64,000 nt of DNA from Mycobacterium sp. GA-1199 (GCF_001500045.1 NZ_LQIX01000056.1:62001-126000), one strand, 5' to 3'. Shown: positions 25,373 to 34,649, counted from the stretch's first letter. Numbers and translations are program-made. Notes: generated from the letters alone by a model not told the origin.

Positions 25373-25457
25373 TCACATTGTTCGCCGAACGTGGGTTACC
25401 CGCACGCTTCGCGGCGCGCGGCGTGACGCGAGCCCACACTGGGCGACGGCCAGGACG

Positions 25458-26213
25458 CTACTTACGGTTGAACCGCGATCCGCTGGCCCCGCTGACCTGA
25501 TCGCGCGGCCGGACCACGATCAGGTCCAGGTCGACATGCGACGGTCGGCTGGCGACGAAGCCGATGATCTCGGCGATGTCTTCGGCCACCAGCGGAGTGA
25601 CGCCTTCGTAGACTTTGGCAGCGCGGTCCTCGTCGCCCTCGAACCGGTTCAGCGAGAAGTCCGTCTTCACCATGCCGGGCGCAACTTCGGTGAGCCGCAC
25701 GGGTTTTCCGAGCAGCTCGCTGCGCAGCGTGCGGTGCAGCACGCCCTGCGCGTGCTTGGCGGAGGTGTAACCGCCGCCGTTGTCGTAGATCTCCACCGCC
25801 GCGATCGAGGTGACGGTGACGATCAGGCCGTCGCCCGACGCGATCAGTTTCGGCAGCAGTGCGCGGGTCACCAGCAGCGTGCCGAGGACGTTGACCTCCC
25901 ACATCCAGCGCCAGTGCTCGGTGACGGCCTCTGCGACCGGATCGAGCCCGAGGGCCCCACCGGCGTTGTTGACCAGCAGGTCCACCCGGTCCACCGCCGC
26001 CGCCAACGCCGACACCGCATCCTCGGATGTGACGTCCGTCACAATCGCGGTGCCGCCGATCTCATCGGCCAGGGCCTTGAGGGGGCCCTCGCGCCGGGCC
26101 ACGCACACTACGTGAAAGCCTTGTGCGGCAAGAGTTCTCGCGGTCGCCTCGCCGATGCCGGCGCTGGCGCCGGTGACCACCGCGACACGACCGTCAGCCC
26201 CAGAAGTCGTCAT
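25458..26213 (-). CDS. Short-chain dehydrogenase/reductase (Rv0484c-like)
   Basis: The protein has 251 residues. The cofactor motif is TGASAGIGEA, followed by NNAG, a catalytic Ser in VTSIAAVE and YTSAK (Tyr and Lys in the YxxxK arrangement). All active residues are present, so it is an active NAD(P)-dependent oxidoreductase of unknown substrate; the NADP-type RRE after strand 2 (VARREG) suggests NADP. It converges on the transpeptidase gene across an 85-bp gap with no clear terminator, and diverges from the ROK regulator. Confidence 0.92.
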   Translation of the reverse strand: MTTSGADGRVAVVTGASAGIGEATARTLAAQGFHVVCVARREGPLKALADEIGGTAIVTDVTSEDAVSALAAAVDRVDLLVNNAGGALGLDPVAEAVTEHWRWMWEVNVLGTLLVTRALLPKLIASGDGLIVTVTSIAAVEIYDNGGGYTSAKHAQGVLHRTLRSELLGKPVRLTEVAPGMVKTDFSLNRFEGDEDRAAKVYEGVTPLVAEDIAEIIGFVASRPSHVDLDLIVVRPRDQVSGASGSRFNRK

Positions 26214-26397
26214 CTGCCCAACTCTAATTGCGTGCTAAGTTCGCCGAGTGTTGTCCAGTCAGGCCTGTATGCGGTGTGCGTGTTGTTGTTGCACGCCTCG
26301 CCGCGCCTGACTGTTCGTAGACGACATCGCTGTCCTGCTGAATCGCCGGGTGTGGCCCGAATACCCCGCCGGCCGAATTCCCCCCAAGGACAAGCAG

Positions 26398-27747
26398 ATG
26401 CGTACTTCCTCCACCGCCACCCTCCCCGCGAACACTGCCGTGCGCAGCACGCAGCACGCCAAGCGCGCGCTGAAGCCCGTAACCGGCCGGTACCCGCAGG
26501 CCCGCACGCGGATCGTCGCACCGTCGCTGAAGGTCGCCGACGCGGCCGCCGCCTCGGTGTTCAGTGCGGCCCGCCTGCGCGGACCCATCGCCCGTGATGT
26601 CATCGCCCAGGTCACCGGGCTGAGCATCGCGACCGTCAACCGCCAGGTCACCGCACTGCTCGAGGCCGGTGTGCTGCGGGAACGCGCAGACCTCGCGGTC
26701 TCCGGAGCGATCGGCAGGCCCCGGGTGCCCGTCGAGGTGAATCACGAGCCGTACCTCACACTCGGCGTCCACATCGGCGCGAAAACCACCAGCATCGTCG
26801 CCACCGACCTGTTCGGCCGCACCCTCGACGTGGTGGAGACCCCGACCCCGCGGGGCCCGCAGGCCGCGGCGCTGACGTCGCTGGCCGGCAGCGCCCGCCG
26901 CTACCTGAGTCGCTGGCATCGCCGACGGCCGCTGTGGGTCGGTGTGGCGGCCGGCGGCGTCGTCGACAGCACGACGGGGTACCTGGACCACCCGCGGCTC
27001 GGATGGTCGGACGCACCTATCGGGCCGGTGCTCGCCGAGGCGATCGGACTGCCGGTGTCGGTCGCCTCCCACGTCGACGCGATGGCGGGCGCCGAACTCC
27101 TGCTGGGGGCGCGCAGGCAACCGTCGCCCACGTGGCCGGAAACGCTGCTCGCCCCAGCGGGCACGAGCCTGTACGTCTACGCCAGGGAGACCGTCGGCTA
27201 CGCGCTGTCCATCGACGGGCGCGTGCACTCCCCCGCCAGCGGTCCGGGCACCATCGCCGCGCTGCCCGCACACTCCGAATTACTCGGCGGCACCGGCCAA
27301 TTGGAGTCGACCGTCAGCGACGAGGCGGTGCTGATCGCCGCTCGCAGGGCGCGCATCATCCCGCTCGAGGGGCCGGGCTCGACGATGCAGGCGCTGCTCA
27401 AGGCCGCCCGTCAGGGCAGCCGGCCGGCGCAGGAACTGCTGGCCGAGCGCGCCCGGGTGTTGGGTGAGGCCGTGGCCCTGCTGCGCGACATGCTCAACCC
27501 CGACGACCTCGTCGTCGGCGGTCAGGCGTTCACCGAGTACCCCGAAGGCATGGCCACAGTGGAAGCCGCGTTCGCGCAGCGGTCGGTGATGCCCGCCCGC
27601 GAGATCCGGCTCACCGTATTCGGCAACCGCGTCCAGGAGGCCGGCGCGGGCGTGGTGTCGCTGGGCGGGTTGTACGCCGATCCGATCGGGGCCATGCGGC
27701 GCGCGCAACTGCGCAGGCCCGATGCCAGGCCGGAGGTCCCTGCGTAG
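26398..27747 (+). CDS. ROK-family transcriptional regulator (Rv0485-like)
   Basis: The protein has 449 residues. A basic N-terminus precedes a winged helix (about 45-95, RDVIAQVTGLSIATVNRQV). The ROK sugar-kinase-like domain follows (GVHIGAKTTSIVATDLFG, WVGVAAGGVVD). The zinc-type CxCGxxGC motif of sugar-binding ROK proteins is absent, so it may not bind sugar in the standard way. ATG 26398 has AAGGA upstream; a GTG at 26350 is in frame. It stands just before mshA, as Rv0485 does. Rv0485 has been linked to control of pe13/ppe18 (from memory). The 184 bp upstream hold no feature I can name. Confidence 0.9.
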   Translation: MRTSSTATLPANTAVRSTQHAKRALKPVTGRYPQARTRIVAPSLKVADAAAASVFSAARLRGPIARDVIAQVTGLSIATVNRQVTALLEAGVLRERADLAVSGAIGRPRVPVEVNHEPYLTLGVHIGAKTTSIVATDLFGRTLDVVETPTPRGPQAAALTSLAGSARRYLSRWHRRRPLWVGVAAGGVVDSTTGYLDHPRLGWSDAPIGPVLAEAIGLPVSVASHVDAMAGAELLLGARRQPSPTWPETLLAPAGTSLYVYARETVGYALSIDGRVHSPASGPGTIAALPAHSELLGGTGQLESTVSDEAVLIAARRARIIPLEGPGSTMQALLKAARQGSRPAQELLAERARVLGEAVALLRDMLNPDDLVVGGQAFTEYPEGMATVEAAFAQRSVMPAREIRLTVFGNRVQEAGAGVVSLGGLYADPIGAMRRAQLRRPDARPEVPA

Positions 27748-27783
27748 CGGGGCGCATCGGGCCGACGGTGTAGACATGTCTGT

Positions 27784-29112
27784 GTGCGCCTAGCAACGGA
27801 CCCGTCCCGTTCTGATGCCGCCGGACTTCCGGTACCCAGGCGCGTCGCCGTGCTGTCGGTGCACACGTCGCCGTTGGCCCAGCCCGGCACCGGCGACGCG
27901 GGCGGCATGAACGTCTACGTGCTCCAGAGCGCCCTGCAGATGGCTCGCCGCGGTGTCGAAGTGGAGATCTTCACGCGGGCGACCTCCTCGGCCGACCCGC
28001 CGACCGTGCGGGTCGCTCCCGGTGTGCTGGTCCGCAACGTGGTCGCCGGTCCGTTCGAGGGGCTCGACAAGTACGACCTGCCCACCCAGTTGTGCGCGTT
28101 CACCGCGGGGGTGCTGCGCGCGGAGGCGACGCACGAACCGGGCTACTACGACATCGTGCATTCGCACTATTGGCTGTCCGGTCAGGTCGGCTGGCTGGCC
28201 CGCGACCGCTGGGCGGTGCCGCTGGTGCACACCGCCCACACGCTGGCAGCGGTCAAGAACGCGGCGCTGGCCGAGGGCGACTCACCCGAACCGCCGCTGC
28301 GTGCGGTCGGGGAGCAGCAGGTCGTCGACGAAGCCGACCGGTTGATCGTCAATACCGAACACGAAGCGCGGCAACTGGTTTCGGTGCACAACGCCGATGC
28401 GTCGAGGATCGACGTGGTGCATCCCGGCGTCGACCTCGAGACGTTCACACCCGGGGACCGACTGGCCGCGCGTGCCGCGCTGGGACTCGACACCGGCGAG
28501 CAGGTGGTCGCGTTCGTCGGGCGCATCCAGCCGCTCAAGGCGCCCGACGTCGCGCTTCGCGCCGCGGCCAAACTGCCCGGCGTTCGCGTGCTGGTGGCCG
28601 GCGGTCCCTCCGGCAGCGGATTGCAGGCTCCCGACGGGCTGGTTCGACTGGCCAACGATCTGGGTATCTCGGACCGGGTGACATTCCTGCCGCCCCAGTC
28701 GCGCGAACAGCTGGTCAACGTGTACCGCGCCGCCGATCTGGTGGCCGTGCCCAGTTACTCGGAGTCGTTCGGCCTGGTCGCGGTCGAAGCCCAGGCATGC
28801 GGAACGCCGGTGGTGGCCGCCGCGGTCGGTGGGTTACCGGTCGCGGTGCGCGACGGTGTCACCGGGGCACTGGTCGACGGGCACGACGACGGCGACTGGG
28901 CGCACGCCATCGGCGACGTGCTGAGCCGTGCCGACAGCCTCAGGCCCGCGGCCGCGGCGCACGCGGCGACGTTCTCGTGGGCCCGCACCGTCGATGCGCT
29001 GCTGGCCAGTTACGGCCGCGCGATCGCCGACTACCGGGCGCGCCATCAGATGCGCGACGGCGTGCGTCGTACCGGCCGGCGGTTCACGCGGCGGCGGGGG
29101 GTGCGCGCGTGA
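27784..29112 (+). CDS. mshA: D-inositol-3-phosphate glycosyltransferase (mycothiol synthesis step 1)
   Basis: The protein has 442 residues and a GT-B fold. The N-terminal loop reads TGDAGGMNVYV, followed by HSHYWLSG. The C-terminal nucleotide-sugar half has VGRIQPLKAPD and the E-x7-E motif region SYSESFGLVAVEAQACGTPV. It moves GlcNAc from UDP-GlcNAc to inositol-3-phosphate, the first step of mycothiol synthesis. It starts with GTG and shares GTGA with the next gene. Confidence 0.97.
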   Translation: MRLATDPSRSDAAGLPVPRRVAVLSVHTSPLAQPGTGDAGGMNVYVLQSALQMARRGVEVEIFTRATSSADPPTVRVAPGVLVRNVVAGPFEGLDKYDLPTQLCAFTAGVLRAEATHEPGYYDIVHSHYWLSGQVGWLARDRWAVPLVHTAHTLAAVKNAALAEGDSPEPPLRAVGEQQVVDEADRLIVNTEHEARQLVSVHNADASRIDVVHPGVDLETFTPGDRLAARAALGLDTGEQVVAFVGRIQPLKAPDVALRAAAKLPGVRVLVAGGPSGSGLQAPDGLVRLANDLGISDRVTFLPPQSREQLVNVYRAADLVAVPSYSESFGLVAVEAQACGTPVVAAAVGGLPVAVRDGVTGALVDGHDDGDWAHAIGDVLSRADSLRPAAAAHAATFSWARTVDALLASYGRAIADYRARHQMRDGVRRTGRRFTRRRGVRA

Positions 29113-29612
29113 ATTCCAACGCTGCGAAGGTCATCGAGGAGGCGTGCAAGGAGAACGGCCTGGTCTGCTCGTATCACGAAGGTGCGCATGGCGGGTTGCC
29201 CGGCATCATCGTCGAACTGCCCGGCGAGCGACGGCTCAAGACCAACACGATCCTGTCGATCGGCGAGCACTCGGTGCGCATCGAGGCGTTCGTCTGCCGC
29301 AAACCCGATGAGAACCACGAGGGCGTCTACCGGTTCCTGCTCAAACGCAACCGCCGTCTCTACGGAGTTGCGTACACGCTCGACAACGTCGGTGACATCT
29401 ACCTCGTCGGGCGGATGTCGCTGGAATCGGTCACCTCCGACGAGGTCGACCGGATTCTCGGTCAGGTGCTCGAAGCCGTCGACAACGACTTCAACACCTT
29501 GTTGGAGTTGGGCTTTCGCTCGTCCATCCAGAAGGAGTGGGAGTGGCGGGTGTCTCGCGGTGAGTCGCTGAAGAACCTGCAGGCATTCGCCCACCTGATC
29601 GACGACGACTGA
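29109..29612 (+). CDS. YbjN-domain protein (Rv0487-like)
   Basis: The protein has 167 residues from a GTG overlapping the mshA stop by 4 bp. The YbjN-type sensory/chaperone-like fold is suggested by VRIEAFVCRKPDENHEGVYR and by DIYLVGRMSLESVTSDEVD. No enzyme motif is seen. Coupling to mshA is conserved in mycobacteria, so a supporting role in the same process is possible, but this is inference. Confidence 0.88.
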   Translation: MNSNAAKVIEEACKENGLVCSYHEGAHGGLPGIIVELPGERRLKTNTILSIGEHSVRIEAFVCRKPDENHEGVYRFLLKRNRRLYGVAYTLDNVGDIYLVGRMSLESVTSDEVDRILGQVLEAVDNDFNTLLELGFRSSIQKEWEWRVSRGESLKNLQAFAHLIDDD

Positions 29613-29620
29613 CCCTCTCA

Positions 29621-29680
29621 CTCAGACCGACGTTTTGGCGGGTTTTTCCGTCCGGAACCCGCCATTTCGTCGGTCTCGGG
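29621..29680. repeat. Palindromic element (copy A)
   Basis: The arms AGACCGACGTTTTGGCGGGTT and AACCCGCCATTTCGTCGGTCT pair except for a central triplet (TTT/AAA side by side in opposite orientation). The right arm is nearly identical to that of the element inside ccdA at 57131-57153. It lies in the gap between the YbjN gene and gpm, where it may also act as a terminator. Confidence 0.75.
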
Positions 29681-29721
29681 ACGGGGCGTGGCCGATCCGT
29701 CTGCCGTGAGAGGATTCCACC

Positions 29722-30483
29722 ATGTCTGATTCCCGGGGTGACTGCACGCTGATCCTGCTCCGCCACGGCGAGAGCGAATGGAACGAGAAGAACCTGTTCA
29801 CCGGCTGGGTCGACGTCGACCTGACCGAGAAGGGCCGCGCCGAAGCGGTGCGCGCCGGTGAGCTGATCAAGGAACTCGATCGCCAGCCCGACGTGGTCTA
29901 CACCTCGCTTCTGCGCCGTGCCATCACCACCGCGAATCTGGCCCTGGACAAGGCCAACCGGCACTGGATCCCGGTACACCGCGATTGGCGGCTCAACGAG
30001 CGCCACTACGGCGCGCTGCAGGGCCTCAACAAGGCCGAGACCAAGGAGCGCTACGGCGACGAGCAGTTCATGGCGTGGCGGCGCAGCTATGACACGCCGC
30101 CGCCACCGATCGAGCCGGGTAGCACCTACAGCGAAGACGGCGATCCGCGTTACGCCGACCTGCCCGGCGGCCCGCCGCGCACCGAATGCCTCAAGGACGT
30201 CGTCGAGCGGTTCGTCCCGTACTACACCGAGACGATCGAACCGGACCTGCGCGCGGGTAAGACCGTGCTGATCGCCGCGCACGGCAACTCGCTGCGCGCC
30301 CTGGTCAAGCACCTCGACGGCATGTCCGACGAGGACGTCGTCGGGCTCAACATCCCGACCGGCATCCCGTTGCGCTACGACCTGGACTCCGATCTCAAGC
30401 CGAAGATCATCGGCGGCACCTATCTGGATCCCGAGGCCGCGGCCGCGGGCGCCGCGGCAGTCGCCTCACAGGGCGCCAAGTAG
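29722..30483 (+). CDS. gpm1: 2,3-bisphosphoglycerate-dependent phosphoglycerate mutase
   Basis: The protein has 253 residues. The phosphohistidine motif LLRHGESEWNEKNLFTGW is intact. The second His and Glu lie in NERHYGALQGLNK, and the C-terminal AAHGNSLRALVKHL holds the catalytic His. It interconverts 3- and 2-phosphoglycerate in glycolysis. It lies immediately before senX3-regX3, as Rv0489 does. The tail AAAAGAAAVASQGAK is Ala-rich and probably flexible. Confidence 0.97.
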   Translation: MSDSRGDCTLILLRHGESEWNEKNLFTGWVDVDLTEKGRAEAVRAGELIKELDRQPDVVYTSLLRRAITTANLALDKANRHWIPVHRDWRLNERHYGALQGLNKAETKERYGDEQFMAWRRSYDTPPPPIEPGSTYSEDGDPRYADLPGGPPRTECLKDVVERFVPYYTETIEPDLRAGKTVLIAAHGNSLRALVKHLDGMSDEDVVGLNIPTGIPLRYDLDSDLKPKIIGGTYLDPEAAAAGAAAVASQGAK

Positions 30484-30510
30484 TGCGTCAGCCGTCCCAA
30501 GCGAACGGGC

Positions 30511-30601
30511 GGTGAACAGCGGGGGTCCGGAGCCCGAATTTCGGTGTTTCGGTATGTGAGTTGTCCCGATTTGGCCGCACGCTGCTGGGATGACGTTCAC
30601 C
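30511..30601. promoter_or_regulatory. senX3 upstream region with inverted GTTCACC half-sites
   Basis: GGTGAAC (30511-30517) and GTTCACC (30595-30601) face each other in the 137-bp gap before senX3. GTTCACC is the half-site of actinobacterial PHO boxes, and RegX3 is known to act on its own operon. Standard PHO boxes are direct repeats, which I do not see here, so this is only a candidate. Confidence 0.35.
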
Positions 30602-30620
30602 GGATGCGTACGATTTCGGC

Positions 30621-31805
30621 GTGAGTGTCGTTTGGGCACTGCTGCTGGCGGCGGTGGTCGCACTGCTCGCTCTGGGGGCCGGTTTCGCGCTCGGAGCGCG
30701 TCTCGGCCCCCGTCTCACGGATCGCAGACAACGCCGCGCCACCGTGCAGACCGGCATCACCGTCTCCCAGATGCTCTCCCACATCGCATCGCGGGCGCCC
30801 ACGGGGATCGTGGTGGTCGACCACTTCCGTGACGTGGTGTACGCCAACGACCGGGCCCGCGAGCTGGGACTGGTTCGCGACCGGCTGCTCGACGAGCGGG
30901 CCTGGCGGGCCGCCGAGCGCACACTGTCCACCGGCGAGCCCGGCGACGTCGACCTCACCGCACACAAGCGGGCCAATCCCGGCCGGTCCGGCCTGTCGGT
31001 GCGCGGACACGTTCAGCTGCTGACCGACCAGGACCGCCGCTTCGCCGTCGTCTACGTCGACGACCACTCCGAATACGCCCGCATGGAAGCCACTCGCCGG
31101 GACTTCGTCGCCAACGTCAGCCACGAGCTCAAGACGCCGGTCGGTGCGATGGGCCTGCTGGCCGAGGCGCTGCTCGCATCGGCCGACGACCCCGAGACCG
31201 TGCGCCGATTCGCCGAGAAGATGGTCGCCGAGTCCAACCGGCTGGCCAACATGATCGGCGAGCTGATCGAGCTGTCCCGGTTGCAGGGCGCCGAGCGCCT
31301 GCCCGACCTCACGGCCGTCGACGTCGACACCGTGGTCTCCGAGGCGCTGTCGCGCCACAAGGTGCCCGCTGACAACGCAGACATCAAGATCACCACCGAC
31401 GCGCCGACCGGTTTCCGTGCGCTGGGCGATCAGGCGCTGCTGGTCACCGCGATAGCGAACCTGGTCTCCAACGCGATCGCCTACTCGCCGCACGGGTCGT
31501 CGGTGTCGATCAGCCGGCGGCGTCGCGGGGACAACATCGAGATCGCCGTCACCGACCGCGGTATCGGCATCGCGGGTGAGGACCAGGAGCGGGTGTTCGA
31601 GCGATTCTTCCGCGTCGACAAGGCCCGGTCCCGGGCCACCGGCGGCACCGGGCTCGGGTTGGCCATCGTCAAACACGTCGCGGCCAACCACAACGGAAGC
31701 ATCCGGCTGTGGAGTCAGCCGGGAACGGGATCGACGTTCACCCTGTCGATCCCGGCCTATCCCGATCACGAATCGGACGAACGAGAGGACCATCCAAACC
31801 AATGA
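30621..31805 (+). CDS. senX3: Sensor histidine kinase SenX3
   Basis: The protein has 394 residues from a GTG start. One clear N-terminal membrane segment (WALLLAAVVALLALGAGFAL) is followed by a PAS-like domain (about 45-150). The dimerisation/phospho-acceptor helix reads FVANVSHELKTPVGAM, and the ATPase domain has ANLVSNAIAYSP, DRGIGIAGED and GGTGLGLAIVKH. It pairs with RegX3 in the phosphate-starvation response together with the Pst system. Its stop overlaps the regX3 start (ATGA). In M. tuberculosis the two genes are separated by MIRU repeats; none is present here. Confidence 0.97.
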   Translation: MSVVWALLLAAVVALLALGAGFALGARLGPRLTDRRQRRATVQTGITVSQMLSHIASRAPTGIVVVDHFRDVVYANDRARELGLVRDRLLDERAWRAAERTLSTGEPGDVDLTAHKRANPGRSGLSVRGHVQLLTDQDRRFAVVYVDDHSEYARMEATRRDFVANVSHELKTPVGAMGLLAEALLASADDPETVRRFAEKMVAESNRLANMIGELIELSRLQGAERLPDLTAVDVDTVVSEALSRHKVPADNADIKITTDAPTGFRALGDQALLVTAIANLVSNAIAYSPHGSSVSISRRRRGDNIEIAVTDRGIGIAGEDQERVFERFFRVDKARSRATGGTGLGLAIVKHVAANHNGSIRLWSQPGTGSTFTLSIPAYPDHESDEREDHPNQ

Positions 31806-32488
31806 CCAGTGTGCTGATCGTGGAGGACGAGGAGTCCTTGGCCGATCCCCTGGCCTTTCTTCTTCGCAAAGAGGGCTTCGAGGCCACCGTCGTCACCGAC
31901 GGTCCCGCGGCCTTGGCCGAGTTCGAGCGCTCCGGCGCCGACATCGTGCTGCTCGACCTGATGCTGCCCGGTATGAGCGGTACCGATGTCTGTCGTCAAT
32001 TGCGTTCGCGCTCAAGCGTTCCGGTGATCATGGTGACCGCCCGCGACAGCGAGATCGACAAGGTCGTCGGGCTCGAACTCGGTGCCGACGACTACGTCAC
32101 CAAGCCGTACTCGGCCCGCGAACTGATCGCTCGTATCCGCGCGGTGTTGCGGCGCGGCGCCGAGAATGACGACACCGGGATCGGCGACGGCGTACTGGAG
32201 GCCGGGCCGGTCCGGATGGACGTCGAGCGCCACGTGGTCTCGGTGAACGGACAGCCGGTGACGATGCCGCTCAAGGAGTTCGACCTACTCGAGTACCTGA
32301 TGCGCAACAGCGGCCGGGTGCTGACGCGCGGCCAGCTCATCGACCGGGTGTGGGGTGCCGACTACGTCGGCGACACCAAAACCCTTGACGTGCATGTGAA
32401 GCGGCTGCGGTCCAAGATCGAGGCCGATCCGGCCAACCCCGTACATCTGGTTACCGTCCGCGGCCTGGGCTACAAACTCGAGGGCTAG
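31802..32488 (+). CDS. regX3: Response regulator RegX3
   Basis: The protein has 228 residues. The receiver domain has the phospho-acceptor Asp in ADIVLLDLMLPGMSG and the conserved Lys in DYVTKPYSAREL. The OmpR-type winged helix has EYLMRNSGRVLTRGQLI and ends with VRGLGYKLEG. It activates phosphate uptake genes when phosphate is low. I chose ATG 31802, which overlaps the senX3 stop; the longer open frame upstream runs inside senX3. Confidence 0.97.
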   Translation: MTSVLIVEDEESLADPLAFLLRKEGFEATVVTDGPAALAEFERSGADIVLLDLMLPGMSGTDVCRQLRSRSSVPVIMVTARDSEIDKVVGLELGADDYVTKPYSARELIARIRAVLRRGAENDDTGIGDGVLEAGPVRMDVERHVVSVNGQPVTMPLKEFDLLEYLMRNSGRVLTRGQLIDRVWGADYVGDTKTLDVHVKRLRSKIEADPANPVHLVTVRGLGYKLEG

Positions 32489-32501
32489 TGGCCTCGCTGG
32501 T

Positions 32502-32816
32502 CTAACCCGTGGTGCCGCCCATGATTTCGAGGACATCGAACGTGTTGACCCCGGCGGTGACCGACGGGTCGCGCTCGGCGATCGCGAGCACCTCGGCGCG
32601 GTCGCCCGCGCGCAGCACGCCCATTCCCCACACGCCTTCGGGGTCGGCGACCGGGCCGTAAACGACGACGCGACCCTCGGCGAGCAGTTGCTCCCAGTAC
32701 TGCTGGTGCGCCGCCATCGCCTGCTGCTCGGCCGGCGTCATGGTCTGGGCGAAATCCGGTCTCGGCGGGATCAGCCGGAACAGGAACAGCGATGCGGCGC
32801 CCGAAGGGTCGGTCAT
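32502..32816 (-). CDS. YCII-related small protein
   Basis: The protein has 104 residues. The dimeric alpha-beta barrel pattern of YCII proteins is suggested by LFLFRLIPPRPDF, AEGRVVVYGPVADPEG and AIAERDPSVTAGVNTFDV. The start ATG at 32816 shares ATGA with the stop of the upstream cysteine-rich protein gene, so the two are co-translated. An in-frame upstream extension exists but would lie inside the neighbour. The function is unknown. Its stop lies 13 bp from the regX3 stop, and no terminator is seen in the gap. Confidence 0.8.
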   Translation of the reverse strand: MTDPSGAASLFLFRLIPPRPDFAQTMTPAEQQAMAAHQQYWEQLLAEGRVVVYGPVADPEGVWGMGVLRAGDRAEVLAIAERDPSVTAGVNTFDVLEIMGGTTG

Positions 32817-33610
32817 CCGGCCAAGCGGGTCGCCGGGTGCACCGCGATGAGCCCTAATCCGCTGCGCCGCTTGCACATCGCCGCGAGCTCCGCGTAGGCC
32901 TTCTCGCCGAGCAGTTCAGTCAGTTCGGGTCCGTAGGACTCCCAGACCTGCTTGGCGCCGACGTGCGCGTTGGGATCGCCGGTGCAGTACCAGTGCAGGT
33001 CGGCGCCACCTTCACCCCAGCCGCGACGGTCGTACTCGGTGATCCACGTCTTGAGGATCTCGGTCCCGTCGGGCCGCTCCACCCACTCCTGCGTGCGGCG
33101 GATCGGCAGCTGCCAGCACACGTCGGGCTTCATGGTCAGAGGTTCGACGCCGAGCTTGAGCGCCTTGCTGTGCAGCGCGCACCCGATGCCGCCGGCGAAA
33201 CCGGGCCGGTTCAGAAAGATGCAGGCGCCCTTGTACTTTCGGGTGCGCAAGTTGGGCTTGTCGTCGTACTCGTCCATCTCGAGGTAGCCCTTTTTGCCGA
33301 GCCCCTTCTCGCGGAACTGCCAGTCCTCGGCGGTCAGCGTTTTCACCGCGTCGTCGAGGCGGGCGATGTCGTCATCGTCGGACATGAACGCGCCGTGCGA
33401 ACAACACCCGTCATCCGGGCGTCCCTCCACCGTGCCCTTGCACGCCGGGGTGCCGAACACGCACGTCCACCGCGAGAGCAACCACGTCAGATCGGCCGCT
33501 ATCAAGTGCTCGGGATTGTCGGGGTCGTAGAACTCGACCCACTCACGGGCGAAATCGAGTTCGACCTCTCCACGGTGCGGTGCAGTCACAATTCTCAACG
33601 GTAGACCCAT
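32813..33610 (-). CDS. Cysteine-rich conserved protein (Rv0495c-like)
   Basis: The protein has 265 residues with conserved Cys at TCVFGTPACKG, DDGCCSHG, KGACIFLN, GIGCALH and DVCWQLP. This pattern suggests zinc or iron-sulfur binding like DUF3109/YkgJ-type proteins, but I cannot confirm the family. Conserved acidic clusters (SDDDDIARLDD, YLEMDEYDDKP) may help bind metal. It diverges from the exopolyphosphatase gene with 12 bp between starts. The function is unknown. Confidence 0.82.
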   Translation of the reverse strand: MGLPLRIVTAPHRGEVELDFAREWVEFYDPDNPEHLIAADLTWLLSRWTCVFGTPACKGTVEGRPDDGCCSHGAFMSDDDDIARLDDAVKTLTAEDWQFREKGLGKKGYLEMDEYDDKPNLRTRKYKGACIFLNRPGFAGGIGCALHSKALKLGVEPLTMKPDVCWQLPIRRTQEWVERPDGTEILKTWITEYDRRGWGEGGADLHWYCTGDPNAHVGAKQVWESYGPELTELLGEKAYAELAAMCKRRSGLGLIAVHPATRLAG

Positions 33611-33622
33611 TAAGTTGGATGA

Positions 33623-34624
33623 GTGCGATTAGGCGTGCTCGACGTGGGCAGCAATACCGTTCACCTTCTGGTGGTGGACGCGCGACGCGGTGGCCACCCG
33701 ACGCCGATGAGTTCGACCAAAGCCTCGCTGCGCCTCGCCGAGGCCATCGACAGCGACGGCAAGATCACCCGCAGGGGTGCCGACAAACTGATCGGCACCA
33801 TCGACGAATTCGCCAAGATCGCCACGAGCTCGGGCTGTGCGGAGCTGATGGCGTTCGCCACCTCCGCGGTGCGCGACGCGAAGAACTCCGAAGAGCTGCT
33901 CGCCAGGGTGCTCGCCGAGACGGGGGTGGCGCTGCGGGTGCTCGCCGGCGTCGACGAGTCGCGACTGACGTTCCTGGCGGTGCGGCGGTGGTACGGCTGG
34001 AGCGCCGGACGCATCATCAACATCGACATCGGCGGCGGCTCGCTCGAACTGTCCAACGGCGTCGACGAGGAGCCGGAGGTCGCGCTGTCACTTCCGCTCG
34101 GAGCGGGCCGGCTCACCCGCGAATGGCTCCCGGACGATCCGCCGGGCAGGCGGCGGGTGGCGATGCTGCGCGACTGGCTGGCCACCGAGCTGGCCGACGC
34201 CGGGGCCCAGATGCTCAAGCCCGGCGCCCCCGACCTCGCAGTCGCGTCGTCGAAGACGTTCCGCTCGCTGGCCAGGCTGACCGGCGCGGCGCCGTCGGGG
34301 GCGGGTCCGCGGGTCAAACGGACGCTGACTGCCACCGGATTAAGGCAGCTCATAAATTTCATCTCTAGGATGACCGCGGCTGACCGTGCCGAACTGGAAG
34401 GGGTGAGTGCCGATCGGGCGCCACAGATCGTGGCAGGAGCGTTGGTCGCTGAGGCGAGCATGAATGCCCTCGGTGTCGAGAGCGTCGACATCTGCCCCTG
34501 GGCGTTGCGGGAGGGGCTGATTCTGCGGAGACTCGACAGCGAAGCCGATGGCAGCGGTTTCGCCGGCGGCGCCGCCGACAATCCGGCCTCAGCACAGGCG
34601 TTTGTGCGTAATGCTGGACGATAA
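33623..34624 (+). CDS. ppx1: Exopolyphosphatase (Ppx/GppA family, Rv0496-like)
   Basis: The protein has 333 residues from a GTG start. ASKHA-type motifs are seen: VLDVGSNTVHLLVVD at the N-terminus and INIDIGGGSLELS (phosphate loop 2) near residue 135. The short length, without the C-terminal HD domain of E. coli Ppx, is as in mycobacterial Ppx1. It removes terminal phosphates from polyphosphate. SenX3-RegX3 lies next door and a PPK2 gene lies at 7.6 kb in this window, but a functional link is only inference. Confidence 0.93.
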   Translation: MRLGVLDVGSNTVHLLVVDARRGGHPTPMSSTKASLRLAEAIDSDGKITRRGADKLIGTIDEFAKIATSSGCAELMAFATSAVRDAKNSEELLARVLAETGVALRVLAGVDESRLTFLAVRRWYGWSAGRIINIDIGGGSLELSNGVDEEPEVALSLPLGAGRLTREWLPDDPPGRRRVAMLRDWLATELADAGAQMLKPGAPDLAVASSKTFRSLARLTGAAPSGAGPRVKRTLTATGLRQLINFISRMTAADRAELEGVSADRAPQIVAGALVAEASMNALGVESVDICPWALREGLILRRLDSEADGSGFAGGAADNPASAQAFVRNAGR

Positions 34625-34649
34625 TGACGAGGCCCGAAGGCAACACACG

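Noticed and set aside
25373..25457. Possible terminator between the transpeptidase and SDR genes (GTGGG/CCCAC, GCCCA/TGGGC)
   Set aside because: The stems are only five pairs long and alternate with each other; no single convincing hairpin forms.
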